From CAZEFK01 sp964511405 (lineage in GTDB: Bacteria; Pseudomonadota; Alphaproteobacteria; Elsterales; Elsteraceae): a DNA stretch of 29,613 nt. Location of the stretch: contig CAZEFK010000085.1 in assembly GCA_964511405.1 (NCBI GenBank), forward strand, positions 1 to 29,613. Reading direction: 5' to 3'. Below are positions 1-8,938 of the stretch, one piece after another. How positions within the stretch are numbered: the stretch's first letter is position 1; every line of letters begins with the position of its first letter. The position numbers were made by a program, and so were the translations under genes. The notes under the pieces were generated by a model. It worked only from the letters and a program-made list of their open reading frames with translations, ran no database searches and had not been told where the DNA came from.

Positions 1-962
1 GCGGCCTCGACCAGCCGCCGCGGGTCGCCCAGGCCGCGCGCCAGCCCGTCGAGGTGGCGGGCGCGATGGGCCAGGCCGCGCTCGAAGCCGCCGATCAGGC
101 GGCGGGCGGCCTCCAGCACGCGGCCGATCAGCTCGGCGCGCACCGGCACCGCCATCTCGGCCGCGGCGGTCGGAGTCGGCGCCCGCCGGGTCGCCGCGAA
201 GTCGATCAGGGTCGTGTCGGTCTCGTGGCCGACCGCCGAGATCAGCGGGATCCGGCTGGCCGCGGCGGCGCGGACCACGGCCTCCTCGTTGAACCCCATC
301 AGGTCCTCGATCGAGCCGCCGCCGCGCGCGACGATCAGCAGGTCGGGCCGCGGCACCGGCGCATCAGGCGCCAGCCGGTTGAAGCCGGCGATCGCCTCGG
401 CCACCTGCGCCGCGCAGTGCGGGCCCTGGACCGCCACGGGCCAGACCAGCACCCGGCGCGGGAAGCGGTCGGCCAGCCGATGCAGGATATCGCGGATCAC
501 CGCACCGGTCGGGGACGTGATCACGCCGATGACCGCGGGCAGGAACGGCAGCGGCGGCTTGCCGGCGGCGGCGAACAGCCCCTCGGCCTCGAGCCGGCGC
601 CGGCGCTCCTCGACCAGCGCCAGCAGGGCGCCCTTGCCGGCGAGCTCGATGGTCTCGGCGATCAGCTGGTACTTGGACTTGCCGGCGAAGGTGGTCAGCC
701 GCCCCGTGACCACGACCTCCATGCCGTCCTCGGGCTTGAGGCCCAGGCGCAGCGCCTGCTGGCGCCAGCAGCAGGCGTCGAGCACGGCGTCGGTGTCCTT
801 GAGCGCGAAATAGAGATGCCCCGAGGCGGCCCGCTTGAAGCCGGAGATCTCGCCGCGCACGCGGACGCGGTCATAGGCCTGCTCCAAGGTCCGCTTGACC
901 GCGGCCGAGATCTGGCCGACGGAGAATTCCGGGAGGTTGTGAGCGGTCGCGCTATCGGCCAT
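1..962 (-). CDS. xseA: Exodeoxyribonuclease VII large subunit, 3' end beyond window
   Basis: Large, catalytic subunit of exonuclease VII, which with XseB degrades single-stranded DNA to oligonucleotides in repair and recombination. Read on the minus strand, the protein starts MADSATAHNLPEFSVGQISA. It shows the N-terminal OB-fold (about residues 12-110, with VRVRGEISGFKRAASGHLYF and LKDTDAVLDACCW) and then the catalytic domain with GVITSPTGAVIRDILHRL, VARGGGSIEDLMGFN and SAVGHETDTTLIDFAATRRA, all typical of the family. About 320 codons are visible; the family usually has 400-530, so the C-terminal coiled part lies to the left of the window. The ATG at 960-962 is the only sensible start, although no clear Shine-Dalgarno sequence precedes it; a TATATC-like element lies just upstream. 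It is divergent from purD with a 43-base spacer. Confidence 0.97.
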   Translation of the reverse strand, partial: MADSATAHNLPEFSVGQISAAVKRTLEQAYDRVRVRGEISGFKRAASGHLYFALKDTDAVLDACCWRQQALRLGLKPEDGMEVVVTGRLTTFAGKSKYQLIAETIELAGKGALLALVEERRRRLEAEGLFAAAGKPPLPFLPAVIGVITSPTGAVIRDILHRLADRFPRRVLVWPVAVQGPHCAAQVAEAIAGFNRLAPDAPVPRPDLLIVARGGGSIEDLMGFNEEAVVRAAAASRIPLISAVGHETDTTLIDFAATRRAPTPTAAAEMAVPVRAELIGRVLEAARRLIGGFERGLAHRARHLDGLARGLGDPRRLVEA

Positions 963-1005
963 CGGGCCATGATATAACCGCCGCCCCCGAAGGAGGCGAG
1001 GTGCC

Positions 1006-2277
1006 ATGAAGGTCATGGTGGTGGGTGGCGGCGGCCGCGAGCATGCGCTGGTGTGGGCGCTGGCGAAGTCGCCCGAGGTCGAGGCGCTGGTCTGCTGCCC
1101 GGGCAATGCCGGCATGGCCGAGGCGCGCTGCGTGCCGGTCGCCGCCAACGACATCGACGGCGTGGTCCGGCTGGCGCTCGCCGAGCAGGTCGGCTTCGTA
1201 GTGGTGGGGCCCGAGGAGCCGCTGGCGCTGGGGCTGGTCGACCGGCTGGAGGCGGCCGGGATTCCGGCCTTCGGGCCGTCGGCGGCCGCCGCACGCATCG
1301 AGGCTTCCAAGGGCTTCATGAAGGATCTGTGCGCCGGTGCCGGCATTCCCACGGCGCGCTACCGCCGGTTCGCGGCCTTGGAGCCGGCGCTGACCTATCT
1401 GGCGGAGGTCGGCGCGCCGGTTGTCGTGAAGGCCGACGGGTTGGCCGCCGGCAAGGGGGTGACGGTCGCGGCCACGCTCGCCGAGGCCGAGGCCGCCGTG
1501 CGCGACGCCTTCGGCGGCCGCTTCGGCGCCGCCGGCGCCGAGCTCGTGATCGAGGAGATGCTGACCGGCCAGGAGGTCAGCTTCTTCGCCCTGGTCGACG
1601 GCCGCACGGCGCTGCCCTTCGGGTCGGCCCAGGACCACAAGCGGGCGTTCGACGGCGACCAGGGGCCCAACACCGGCGGCATGGGCGCCTATTCGCCGGC
1701 GCCGATGATGACGCCGGCGGTCGAGGCCGAGGTCATGGCCCGGATCGTGAGCCCGGCCGTCGCCGCCATGGCCGCGGCCGGCCATCCGTTCAAGGGCCTG
1801 CTGTTCGCCGGCCTGATGCTGACCGCGGACGGGCCGAAGCTGATCGAGTTCAATGCGCGCTTCGGCGACCCCGAGACCGAGGTCGTGCTGCCGCGCCTCG
1901 AATCGGACCTGCTGGCGGCGCTGCGCGCGGCGCGCGACGGCACCCTGGACCGGCTGGCGGTGCGCTGGCATCCCTGGGCCGCCCTGACCGTCGTGATGGC
2001 AGCCCGGGGCTATCCCGGCGAGCCCAAGAAGGGTGGCGAGATCCTCTTACCCGACCGGATCGGCGGCGCCGGCGATGCGGCCCTGGTGTTCCACGCCGCC
2101 ACGCGCCGTGACGGCGGCCGGCTGCTCGCCGCGGGCGGTCGGGTTCTGGCCGTCACCGGGATCGGGCCGGACCTGGCATCCGCGCGCGATCGCGCCTATG
2201 ACGCCGTCGACCGGATCGACTGGCCGGACGGCTTCTGCCGCCGTGACATCGGCTGGCGGGCTCTGTCGCCCTCTTGA
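1006..2277 (+). CDS. purD: Phosphoribosylamine-glycine ligase (GAR synthetase)
   Basis: Catalyses ATP-dependent ligation of glycine to 5-phosphoribosylamine, the second step of de novo purine synthesis, in the cytoplasm. The 423-residue length is normal. The N-terminal domain has MVVGGGGREHALVWAL and VVGPEEPLALG. The ATP-grasp core has VVKADGLAAGKGV and GPNTGGMGAYSPAPMM, and the metal/ATP-binding strand has FNARFGDPETEVVLPRL. The C-terminal domain follows. The ATG is preceded by a strong GGAGGCGAGG ribosome-binding site at about 991-1000. A TATAAC element (973-978) in the 43-base spacer shared with xseA could be its -10 box; no convincing -35 is seen. Nothing is missing or unusual. Confidence 0.98.
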   Translation: MKVMVVGGGGREHALVWALAKSPEVEALVCCPGNAGMAEARCVPVAANDIDGVVRLALAEQVGFVVVGPEEPLALGLVDRLEAAGIPAFGPSAAAARIEASKGFMKDLCAGAGIPTARYRRFAALEPALTYLAEVGAPVVVKADGLAAGKGVTVAATLAEAEAAVRDAFGGRFGAAGAELVIEEMLTGQEVSFFALVDGRTALPFGSAQDHKRAFDGDQGPNTGGMGAYSPAPMMTPAVEAEVMARIVSPAVAAMAAAGHPFKGLLFAGLMLTADGPKLIEFNARFGDPETEVVLPRLESDLLAALRAARDGTLDRLAVRWHPWAALTVVMAARGYPGEPKKGGEILLPDRIGGAGDAALVFHAATRRDGGRLLAAGGRVLAVTGIGPDLASARDRAYDAVDRIDWPDGFCRRDIGWRALSPS

Positions 2278-2464
2278 CGCAATTGCCGCCCAGTCTCATT
2301 TCGCAAGTGCGATACCGGGTCCCAGAGGGCCGGGGCCGCCGCCGTGCCAGCTGACGGCGGTCTCAAGCGTCTAACAGCCATGGAGACTGGAGCGTGAGAG
2401 TGCGCGGGAGGCGCAGGAACGTGCCGAACCGAGCGCGGTCGCGCGGCTGCATGGCGATCGGGCG

Positions 2465-4342
2465 ATGAGCCCGGCATCCAGCGTGATCCCGGTGCAGCGC
2501 CGCCTGGCGGCGGTGCTGGCGGCGGACATTGCCGGCTACAGCCGGCTGATGGCCGAGGACGAGGCCGCGACCGTCCGCGACCTCAAGGCGCACCAGGGCG
2601 TGGTGCTGCCGATGATCGCCGCAGCGGGCGGCCGCATCATCGACCTCGCCGGCGACGGCATCCTGGCCGAGTTCGCGTCGATCGTGACGGCCGTGCAGTG
2701 TGCGGTCGAGATCCAGCACCGGATGGCCGCCCGCAATGCCGACGTGCCGCCGGAGCGGCGCATGCGCTACCGCATCGGCGTCAATTTGGGCGATGTGCTG
2801 TTCGACGACCACCGGCTCTATGGCGACGGCGTCAATGTCGCCGCCCGCCTGGAGGGCCGGGCGCCGCCGGGCGGCCTCCTGATCTCGGGCAAGGCCCATG
2901 CCGAAGTGGCCGACAAGGTCGGGATCCGCTTCGACGACCTGGGCGAGCAGCAGCTCAAGAACATCGTGCGGCCGATCCGGGTGTTCCGGGCGTGCCTGGG
3001 CGGCGACCTCGGCGCGGCCGAACCCGCGGCGCCGGCGCCGGTGCCGGCCTCGCCGCGGCGCCGCCGGCGCTGGCGGGGCGTGGCCGCGCTGGCGGTGACG
3101 GCCCTGGTCCTGGCCGGCGGCTGGCACTCGCGCATCCTGAGCCTGTTCGGCCGCGACGCGCCGGTGGTCGCGGTGATGCCGTTCCGGTCGCTGTCGGGCG
3201 ACGGCCAGCCCGACTATTTCAGCGAGGGGATCACCCAGGACATCGCGACGGCGCTCGGCCGCTTCACCCAGATCCCGGTGATCGCGCCCGACGCCCTGGC
3301 GCCGTTGGCGCGGGCGGGCGCCACGCCCGACATGGTGCGCCGCAAGGTCGGCGCGCGCTACCTGGTCGAAGGCTCGGTCCGCCGCGCCGGCGACGAGGTG
3401 CGCGTGTCCGTCGACCTGGTCGACACCGAGCGCGGCCTGCAGCTATGGGCCGACAGCTACGACCGCGAGCTGGCCGACATCTTCGCCGTGCAGGACGAGA
3501 TCGCCCGCCAGGTCGCGAGCATGACCGTGGGCCGTGTGGTCGCGGCCGAGCAGATGCGTCGCGGGGCCCGCACGCCGGCCCGCCTCCAGGCCTATGACGC
3601 GGCGCTGCGGGGCCGCGCCGCGCTCGCCCGCAAGAGCCCGGACGACAATCGGGCGGCGCTGGCCGCCTTCACCGAGGCCCAGGCCAAGGATCCGGCCTTC
3701 GCGCCGGCCTATGCCGGCGCCGCGCTGGCGCTGTTGGACCAGGCCGCCTACCGCTGGACCGACGATCCCGACACCGCCGTCGGGCGCGCGGGCGACCTGG
3801 CCGCCAAGGCGCTGGAGCTGGATGCGCGCGAGCTGGCCGCCCACCGGGCCCTGGCCCAGGTGGCGACCTGGCGCCGCGATTACGCGACCGCGCTGGCCGA
3901 AGCCGACAACGTGGTGCAGCTCGATCCTAGCGAGCCGGGCGGCTATGTCGCGCGCGCGATAGCGCTCGCCTGGCAAGGGGCCGAGCCCGACCTGGCGGTG
4001 GCCGCCTTCGAGGCGGCGATGCGCCTGCGCCCGACCCTGGCGCCGGAAACCGCGGCCGTGGCCGGGCTGGCCTATTACCTGGCCGGCCGCGACGCCGACG
4101 CCCTGGCCCAGCTCCATCGCAGCCTCGACGAGATGCCGGCGGAGCCGCTGGCCCATCTGGTCCTGGCCGCGGCGCTGGCCCATGCTGGCCGCGGGGCCGA
4201 GGCCGCCGGTGAGGCCGCCTGGCTGCGCGCCCAGGCTTCGCGAGCGCCCGAAGCTGTGGTCGACCGTATCGCCGACCCCGTCCGCCGCGACGCCGTGCTG
4301 CGCGACCTGCGCCGGGCCGGCGTCCTCCGCTCGGGCACTTAG
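2465..4342 (+). CDS. Class III adenylate/guanylate cyclase with TolB-like domain and TPR repeats
   Basis: Membrane-anchored nucleotide cyclase of 625 residues. The N-terminal cyclase homology domain (about 10-165) has both metal-binding aspartates (D21 in ADIAGYS, D64 in AGDGILAEF), the GVNLGDV strand and YGDGVNVAARLE carrying the Asn/Arg transition-state pair, so it is predicted active. A basic linker (SPRRRRRWRG) leads into one membrane segment (about 203-221). A TolB-N-like region follows (about 232-360: VVAVMPFRSLSGDGQPDYFSEGI, then ARYLVEGSVRR and LWADSYDRELADIFAVQDEIA), and then TPR-like helical repeats to the C-terminus. This architecture is common in rhizobia and relatives; the substrate (ATP or GTP) and the stimulus cannot be read here. 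The ribosome-binding site is weak, and 187 bases separate it from purD. cinA follows after 18 bases, probably in the same transcript. Confidence 0.92.
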   Translation: MSPASSVIPVQRRLAAVLAADIAGYSRLMAEDEAATVRDLKAHQGVVLPMIAAAGGRIIDLAGDGILAEFASIVTAVQCAVEIQHRMAARNADVPPERRMRYRIGVNLGDVLFDDHRLYGDGVNVAARLEGRAPPGGLLISGKAHAEVADKVGIRFDDLGEQQLKNIVRPIRVFRACLGGDLGAAEPAAPAPVPASPRRRRRWRGVAALAVTALVLAGGWHSRILSLFGRDAPVVAVMPFRSLSGDGQPDYFSEGITQDIATALGRFTQIPVIAPDALAPLARAGATPDMVRRKVGARYLVEGSVRRAGDEVRVSVDLVDTERGLQLWADSYDRELADIFAVQDEIARQVASMTVGRVVAAEQMRRGARTPARLQAYDAALRGRAALARKSPDDNRAALAAFTEAQAKDPAFAPAYAGAALALLDQAAYRWTDDPDTAVGRAGDLAAKALELDARELAAHRALAQVATWRRDYATALAEADNVVQLDPSEPGGYVARAIALAWQGAEPDLAVAAFEAAMRLRPTLAPETAAVAGLAYYLAGRDADALAQLHRSLDEMPAEPLAHLVLAAALAHAGRGAEAAGEAAWLRAQASRAPEAVVDRIADPVRRDAVLRDLRRAGVLRSGT

Positions 4343-4360
4343 CCAAAGGAATCCCTACAG

Positions 4361-5611
4361 ATGCGGATCGAGATCGTCTGCACCGGCGACGAAGTGCTGA
4401 CCGGCAAGATCGTCAACAGCAACTTCAGCCATATCAGCCAGAAGCTGGAGGATGTCGGCCTGTCGGTGGTGTGGGGCACCACGGTCGGCGACGACCGCGC
4501 CACCCTGCTGGCCGCCTTCCACCAGGCCGGCGAGCGTGCCGACGCCGTGATCGTCAATGGCGGGCTGGGGCCGACGGTCGACGACCTGAGCCAGGAGATC
4601 GCGGCGCGGGCGGCCGGGGTCGAGCTGGTGCTGGACGAGGCGTGGCTGGCGCGCATGGAGGACTTCTTCCAGCGACGGAACCGGGTGATGGCGCCCAACA
4701 ACCGCAAGCAGGCGATGCTCCCGGCCGGCGCCGAGCGGCTCGACAACCCGATCGGCACGGCCTGCGGCTTCGCGCTCGATATCGGCCGCGCCCGCTTTTT
4801 CTTCACGCCAGGCGTGCCGCGCGAGCTCTACCGGATGCTGGAGGAGCAGATCGTCCCGCGGCTGCTGGCGCGCAGCGGCCGGCAGTCGGCGATCCGGCTC
4901 AAGCGCTTCCACTCCTACGGCCTGGGCGAATCCCACGTCGACACCCTGCTGGCCGGGCTCGAGGCGATGGTCCCGGATGGCAGCCTGAAGCTCGGCTTCC
5001 GCGCCCATTACCCGCAGATCGAAACCAAGCTCACCCTGCGCGGCGCCGACCAGGACGAGATTGCCGCCAAGCTGGCGCCGGTCGAGGCCGAGGTCCGGCG
5101 GCGGCTCGGCAACTTCATCCTGGCCGAGGACGACCAGACGCTGGAGGGCGTGGTGTTGCAGGCGCTTGGGCGCCAGGGCGCATCGTTGGCGCTGGCCGAG
5201 ACCTTCACCGCGGGGCATGTCGCCGCCCGCCTGGCCCACCTGCCGGGCGCCGAGGCGGTGTTCCGGCGCGCCGCGGTCGCCCGCGATCCGGTTCAGCTCG
5301 GCGCGGCCGTCGGGCTCGGGACCGAGGCTGCGACGGCGGCCGAGGTGGCCGTGGCCGTGCGGCGGCAGGCCGGCGCGACCCACGGGCTGGCGGTGCTGAT
5401 CGACATCGATGCCGATCGGGACGGGATCGACTTCGGCGCTGCCATCCACTTGGCGATTGCGACCGAGGCAACCGTCGTCCAGCGGACCGCCCGGCTGGTC
5501 GGCGGCCGCGACTGGGTGCGGCTGGGCGCGGTCGAGATGGCGCTGGACAGCCTGCGCCGCCATGTCCAGGGCCTGCCGATCGACGAGCGGACCGACTTCG
5601 AGCGGTCGTAG
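4361..5611 (+). CDS. CinA-family protein, YfaY-like, degenerate C-terminal deamidase domain
   Basis: A 416-residue CinA-like protein. The N-terminal MoaB/Mog-type domain (about 1-170) is well kept: IVCTGDEVLTGKIVNSN, VNGGLGPTVDDLSQEIA, RVMAPNNRKQAMLPAGAERL and NPIGTACGFALD. In CinA this domain is linked to ADP-ribose pyrophosphatase activity. A KH-like middle region follows (about 175-245). The C-terminal domain aligns with the NMN deamidase (PncC) domain, but the expected ESCTGG signature reads AETFTAG and the later GPxGG motif is absent. From memory, E. coli YfaY has the same overall layout and a similarly altered C-terminal domain, with PncC supplying the deamidase; on that reading this protein is a YfaY-type homologue without deamidase activity. 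It sits 18 bases after the cyclase gene. Confidence 0.9.
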   Translation: MRIEIVCTGDEVLTGKIVNSNFSHISQKLEDVGLSVVWGTTVGDDRATLLAAFHQAGERADAVIVNGGLGPTVDDLSQEIAARAAGVELVLDEAWLARMEDFFQRRNRVMAPNNRKQAMLPAGAERLDNPIGTACGFALDIGRARFFFTPGVPRELYRMLEEQIVPRLLARSGRQSAIRLKRFHSYGLGESHVDTLLAGLEAMVPDGSLKLGFRAHYPQIETKLTLRGADQDEIAAKLAPVEAEVRRRLGNFILAEDDQTLEGVVLQALGRQGASLALAETFTAGHVAARLAHLPGAEAVFRRAAVARDPVQLGAAVGLGTEAATAAEVAVAVRRQAGATHGLAVLIDIDADRDGIDFGAAIHLAIATEATVVQRTARLVGGRDWVRLGAVEMALDSLRRHVQGLPIDERTDFERS

Positions 5612-5692
5612 AATGTTGCACTGCACCGGGCGCATGGAGCCCAGCGTCGCCAGACGGTTGGCCACCGCCGGTGGCGCTGTCATATCTCGGGG

Positions 5693-6730
5693 ATGACGCT
5701 GTCCGCTGCCGATCCGGCGCCCGCCCTGGACTATCCGATCAGCGAGCCGCCGGGGCCGGGGCAGACCCGCGCCGTCGCGGCCGGGATCGACTGGGTGCGC
5801 ATGCCCCTGCCGTTTCGGCTGGACCATATCAACCTGTGGCGCCTCGACGGCAGCGCCGGCTGGACGGTGGTCGATTGCGGGCTGGGCAGCCGGACCACGC
5901 GCGCCCTGTGGCAGGGGCTGCTGGCGGACCGGCCGCTGGAGCGAGTGCTGGTCACCCATTTCCATCCCGATCACATCGGCAATGCCGGCTGGTTCGCCGA
6001 AACCTTCCTGGCACCGGTCCACATGACCCAGGGCGAGTTCCTGATGGCGCATTTCGCCGCGACCGCCGGCGGGCCGGGCGGCGCCGAGCAACAGACGTTC
6101 TGGCGGCGCCACGGCCTGGACGAGGCGCGCGTCGCCGACAGCGCCGGTGGCGGCAGCTATGCCGACGGCGTGCCGACGCTGCCCGCGTCCTATCACCGCC
6201 TGCGCGACGGCGATGCCGTGACGGTCGGCGGCGGGTCCTGGCGGGTCATCGTGGCGACCGGCCACGCGCCCGAGCAGGCCACGCTCTATGACGCCGCCCG
6301 CGGCGTGCTGATCGCCGGCGACCAAGTGCTGCCGCGGATCTCGCCCAACATCACCGTGTGGCCGACCGAACCGGACGCCGATCCGCTCGCCGACTTCCTG
6401 GCCTCGCTGGACCGGCTCTCGGCGCTGCCGGCCGAGACCCTGGTCCTGCCCAGCCATGGCTTGCCCTTCTATGGCCTGCACCAGCGCATCGCCGAACTGA
6501 AGCGGCATCACCGCGACCGCCTGGACGAGATCCTGGCCGCCGCCGATCGTCCGATCACCGCGGCCGACCTGCTGCCGGTGCTGTTCCGGTCGGCCCTGGA
6601 AGGCTTTCAACTGCGCTTCGGCATGGGCGAGAGCATCGCCCACCTGAACCACTTGGCCGCCCAGGGCGCGCTGCTCCGCCTGGCGGAACCGGGCCGCCCG
6701 ATCCGTTTCGTGCGGCCCGATCGCGGGTAA
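5693..6730 (+). CDS. Metallo-beta-lactamase-fold hydrolase
   Basis: A 345-residue MBL-fold hydrolase, probably a cytoplasmic dinuclear zinc enzyme. The metal ligands are complete: H89-F-H91-P-D93-H94 in VLVTHFHPDHIGN, a His in VIVATGHAPEQATLYD, an Asp in LIAGDQVLPRISPNI and a His in LVLPSHGLPFYG. After the MBL core, a C-terminal helical region (about 265-335: LKRHHRDRLDEILAA, then GMGESIAHLNHLAAQGAL) resembles the winged-helix tail of LACTB2/glyoxalase II-like hydrolases. That subgroup includes thioesterases and RNases, so the substrate is open. The ATG at 5693 has only a weak GGGG ahead of it. The gene is convergent with the response regulator gene, with 5 bases between stop codons and no visible terminator. 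Confidence 0.9.
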   Translation: MTLSAADPAPALDYPISEPPGPGQTRAVAAGIDWVRMPLPFRLDHINLWRLDGSAGWTVVDCGLGSRTTRALWQGLLADRPLERVLVTHFHPDHIGNAGWFAETFLAPVHMTQGEFLMAHFAATAGGPGGAEQQTFWRRHGLDEARVADSAGGGSYADGVPTLPASYHRLRDGDAVTVGGGSWRVIVATGHAPEQATLYDAARGVLIAGDQVLPRISPNITVWPTEPDADPLADFLASLDRLSALPAETLVLPSHGLPFYGLHQRIAELKRHHRDRLDEILAAADRPITAADLLPVLFRSALEGFQLRFGMGESIAHLNHLAAQGALLRLAEPGRPIRFVRPDRG

Positions 6731-6735
6731 GCCGG

Positions 6736-7377
6736 TTACAGCAGGCCGCTGCGCGCCGCGATGGCGACCGCTTCCGAGCGGTTGCGCGCCTGGATCTTGC
6801 GCAGGATCTGCCGGACGTGGAGCTTGACCGTGATCTCGGCGATCTCGAGCGCCCGGCCGATTTCCTTGTTCGACGCGCCGCTCGCCAGTTGGGTAAGCAC
6901 CTCCCGCTCGCGCATGGTCAGCATTTCGTCGAACCGCGGCTCGCCGGGCGGCGGCAGGCGCGCGACCGCCGGCCCGGACGATGCGAGCAGGACCTCCGCC
7001 GGCAGGAACGTGCCGCCGGCCAGCACCATGGCCAGCGCGCCACGAAACAGCTCGATCGACAGCCATTTCGGCACGAAGCCCCGGGCGCCGGCGTTCACCG
7101 CCCGGCGGACGTCCTCGGCGCTGGCCGTGCCGGATATCATCACCAGCGCGGCGCCCGGGAAGGCATGGACGACTTGACCAACCGTCTCGGCCCCGGCCAT
7201 GCCCGGCATGAGCAGGTCCAGCAGCACCAGGCGAAACGGCTCGCCGGCATTGGCCGAAGCCAGGACCTCGTCCAGCGAACCGGCTTCGACCACCGCGGCC
7301 GCCGGAAACGCCTGCTCGATCTGGTTGCGCGCCGCCTCGCGGTACAGCGGATGGTCGTCGGCGATCAGCACGCGCAT
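6736..7377 (-). CDS. NarL/FixJ-family response regulator
   Basis: A 213-residue two-component transcription regulator. The receiver domain (about 1-120) starts MRVLIADDHPLYREA with the acidic pocket (DD). Phosphoacceptor D54 is in VLLDLLMPGMAG, a Ser/Thr follows in VMISGTAS and a Lys in GFVPKWL. The C-terminal LuxR-type helix-turn-helix (about 145-210) has LTMREREVLTQLASGASNKE and IGRALEIAEITVKLHVRQIL, including the usual T-V-K-x-H-V recognition helix. A GGAG ribosome-binding site precedes the ATG. It lies 24 bases downstream of the hybrid kinase-like gene on the same strand, so the two are very likely one operon and a signalling pair. Its target genes are not evident. Confidence 0.94.
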   Translation of the reverse strand: MRVLIADDHPLYREAARNQIEQAFPAAAVVEAGSLDEVLASANAGEPFRLVLLDLLMPGMAGAETVGQVVHAFPGAALVMISGTASAEDVRRAVNAGARGFVPKWLSIELFRGALAMVLAGGTFLPAEVLLASSGPAVARLPPPGEPRFDEMLTMREREVLTQLASGASNKEIGRALEIAEITVKLHVRQILRKIQARNRSEAVAIAARSGLL

Positions 7378-7401
7378 GGAGGGCTCCGCGGTGGTCCTGG
7401 A

Positions 7402-8826
7402 TCAGGCGAACAAGCTGCGGACGGCGTCGGCCACGGCATCGGGCCGGGCCGGCTTCTCCAGGACGGCATCGATGCCCGGCCGGTGCAGATCGGGATCCTG
7501 ATCACCGCCGCGCGCAGCGGTGATCAGAATCACCCGGATGTCGGCGCGGATCGCGCGCAGGCGTGCCGCCAGATCGAGGCCCGTCAGCCCGGGCATGACA
7601 TGGTCCGTGACCACGACGTCCCAGGCGTGGCTGTCTTCCTCGAACGCCGCCAGCGCATCGACGGGATCGTTGACGGCGACGACGTCATAGCCGTGGCGCT
7701 CGAGTCCGATGGCGAGGCGGTCGGTGACCGAGGTGTCGTCGTCGACGATCAGCAGCCGTGCGCCGTGTCGGGCCGACCGGGGCGCCTCCGCACCGCCCTG
7801 GAGCGGGAAATGAACGCGCACCACGGTGCCCCGGTCGGGGCGGCTGGACACCGTGACCGCGCCGCCGGCGCTGCCGACGATGCGGGCGACCCTGGCCAGG
7901 GCCAGGTCCGGTCCATCCGGTGCCAGAAGCGGCCTGGCCATCCGGTGCAACCGGTCGATAGCGGGCGCCGGGAGCGGGTCGCTGACCTCGATGCAGGCAT
8001 GCGCCGCATCAGGCGGATGCCCGACCAGCACGCGATGGGCCAGCGCGGGGTCCCGAATGCGGTCGGCCGGCCATCGCTGGACCGAAAGGGCGATGCGGCC
8101 AGGCTGGCGGCCGGGAGCGTCGGCGCTGCGGTCGCACAGCGTGGCGATCACCAGCGCGACCTGGCCGGCACGGGCGTGCACCGGTAGCGGCTCGACGGTT
8201 ATGGCGCCGCTCGGCTCGACCGCCTCGGGCAGCACGGACAGGAGCTGGCGCGCCACTGCCGCCGCGTCGGCCGGGGCGCGATCGGCGGTGGCGTTGGCCT
8301 GGGCGAGCCGAATGACGTGGTCGATCACGCGCATGCCGGCCTCGCAGCCGAGCCGGATCTTCTCGATCAAAGGGGCGCAGTCCGCGCCCGGGCCCAGGCG
8401 GTGCTCGATCTGTCCGACGAAGCCGCGCAGGGCGCTGAACAGGTTCGCGAAGTCATGGGCGAGGGCGCTGGACAGGACGCCGATCGACTCCTGCTCGGCG
8501 CTCAGCAGCATCTGAGCCCGCAGCCGCCCCTGGGCCTCGATCGCCTGTTCGGCGTGCCGGCTCCTCTCCGCGAGGTCGCGCAACCGTTGCTCGCAAGCAT
8601 CGCACGCCGCCTGAGCCTGCCCCAGCTCTGCGCGCAGCTGCTGGACCGATGCGGCCAGACGGCCGAACGCCCCGCGCGTGGGCCGCGGCACCGCCACCGG
8701 CCCCCGGGATGACGCCGCCGCGATCAGCGCCTCGATGTCCCGGCGCATCCTGCGCCGAGTGGCCCACACCGTCAGCGCCGAAGCCACGGTCACGGTCGCC
8801 AGCCAGGTGACCAGGAGCGTCATCAT
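7402..8826 (-). CDS. Hybrid histidine-kinase-like protein with degenerate ATPase domain and C-terminal receiver
   Basis: A 474-residue signalling protein. It has an N-terminal membrane anchor (MMTLLVTWLATVTVASALTV), a coiled coil (about 60-110) and a dimerisation/phosphotransfer helix with H124 in SALAHDFANLFSALRG. The region where a HATPase domain belongs (about 165-340) lacks key residues. The N-box reads IATLCDRSADA instead of NLxxNARDA; the DTGxG motif is reduced to SDPLPA; the GTGLGLS loop reads DGPDLALA. Only the final GGAVTVSSRPDRGTVVRVHF strand-turn is normal. The C-terminal receiver (about 358-474) is intact, with DDD, D408 in VVVTDHVMPG, ITAA and EKPA. It may act as a phosphotransfer scaffold like ChpT rather than a kinase (inference). 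The start is set at the ATG pair 8821-8826, just before the membrane segment; an open frame extends to 8961 but its extra residues look non-coding. Confidence 0.85.
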   Translation of the reverse strand: MMTLLVTWLATVTVASALTVWATRRRMRRDIEALIAAASSRGPVAVPRPTRGAFGRLAASVQQLRAELGQAQAACDACEQRLRDLAERSRHAEQAIEAQGRLRAQMLLSAEQESIGVLSSALAHDFANLFSALRGFVGQIEHRLGPGADCAPLIEKIRLGCEAGMRVIDHVIRLAQANATADRAPADAAAVARQLLSVLPEAVEPSGAITVEPLPVHARAGQVALVIATLCDRSADAPGRQPGRIALSVQRWPADRIRDPALAHRVLVGHPPDAAHACIEVSDPLPAPAIDRLHRMARPLLAPDGPDLALARVARIVGSAGGAVTVSSRPDRGTVVRVHFPLQGGAEAPRSARHGARLLIVDDDTSVTDRLAIGLERHGYDVVAVNDPVDALAAFEEDSHAWDVVVTDHVMPGLTGLDLAARLRAIRADIRVILITAARGGDQDPDLHRPGIDAVLEKPARPDAVADAVRSLFA

Positions 8827-8938
8827 CCGCAGGGCATTCCGCCTCTTCGTCCAGGTTGGCCGGCACGCATCGAGCGCAAAACAACACACAACACTGCTGG
8901 GTCGCCATGCCGGTTGGCAATGCACCCGGTCGGACGAG

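Noticed and set aside
2278..2464. Inverted repeat TCGCA-AG-TGCGA (2301-2312) between purD and the cyclase gene, considered as a terminator
   Set aside because: Arms of 5 bases with a 2-base centre and no T-tract are too weak; nothing else in this 187-base spacer is convincing.
4355..7066. A ~900-codon open frame on the minus strand opposite the CinA and MBL-fold genes
   Set aside because: It is the antisense image of well-supported genes in GC-rich DNA; its translation is rich in Arg, Gly, Gln and His with no recognisable domain.
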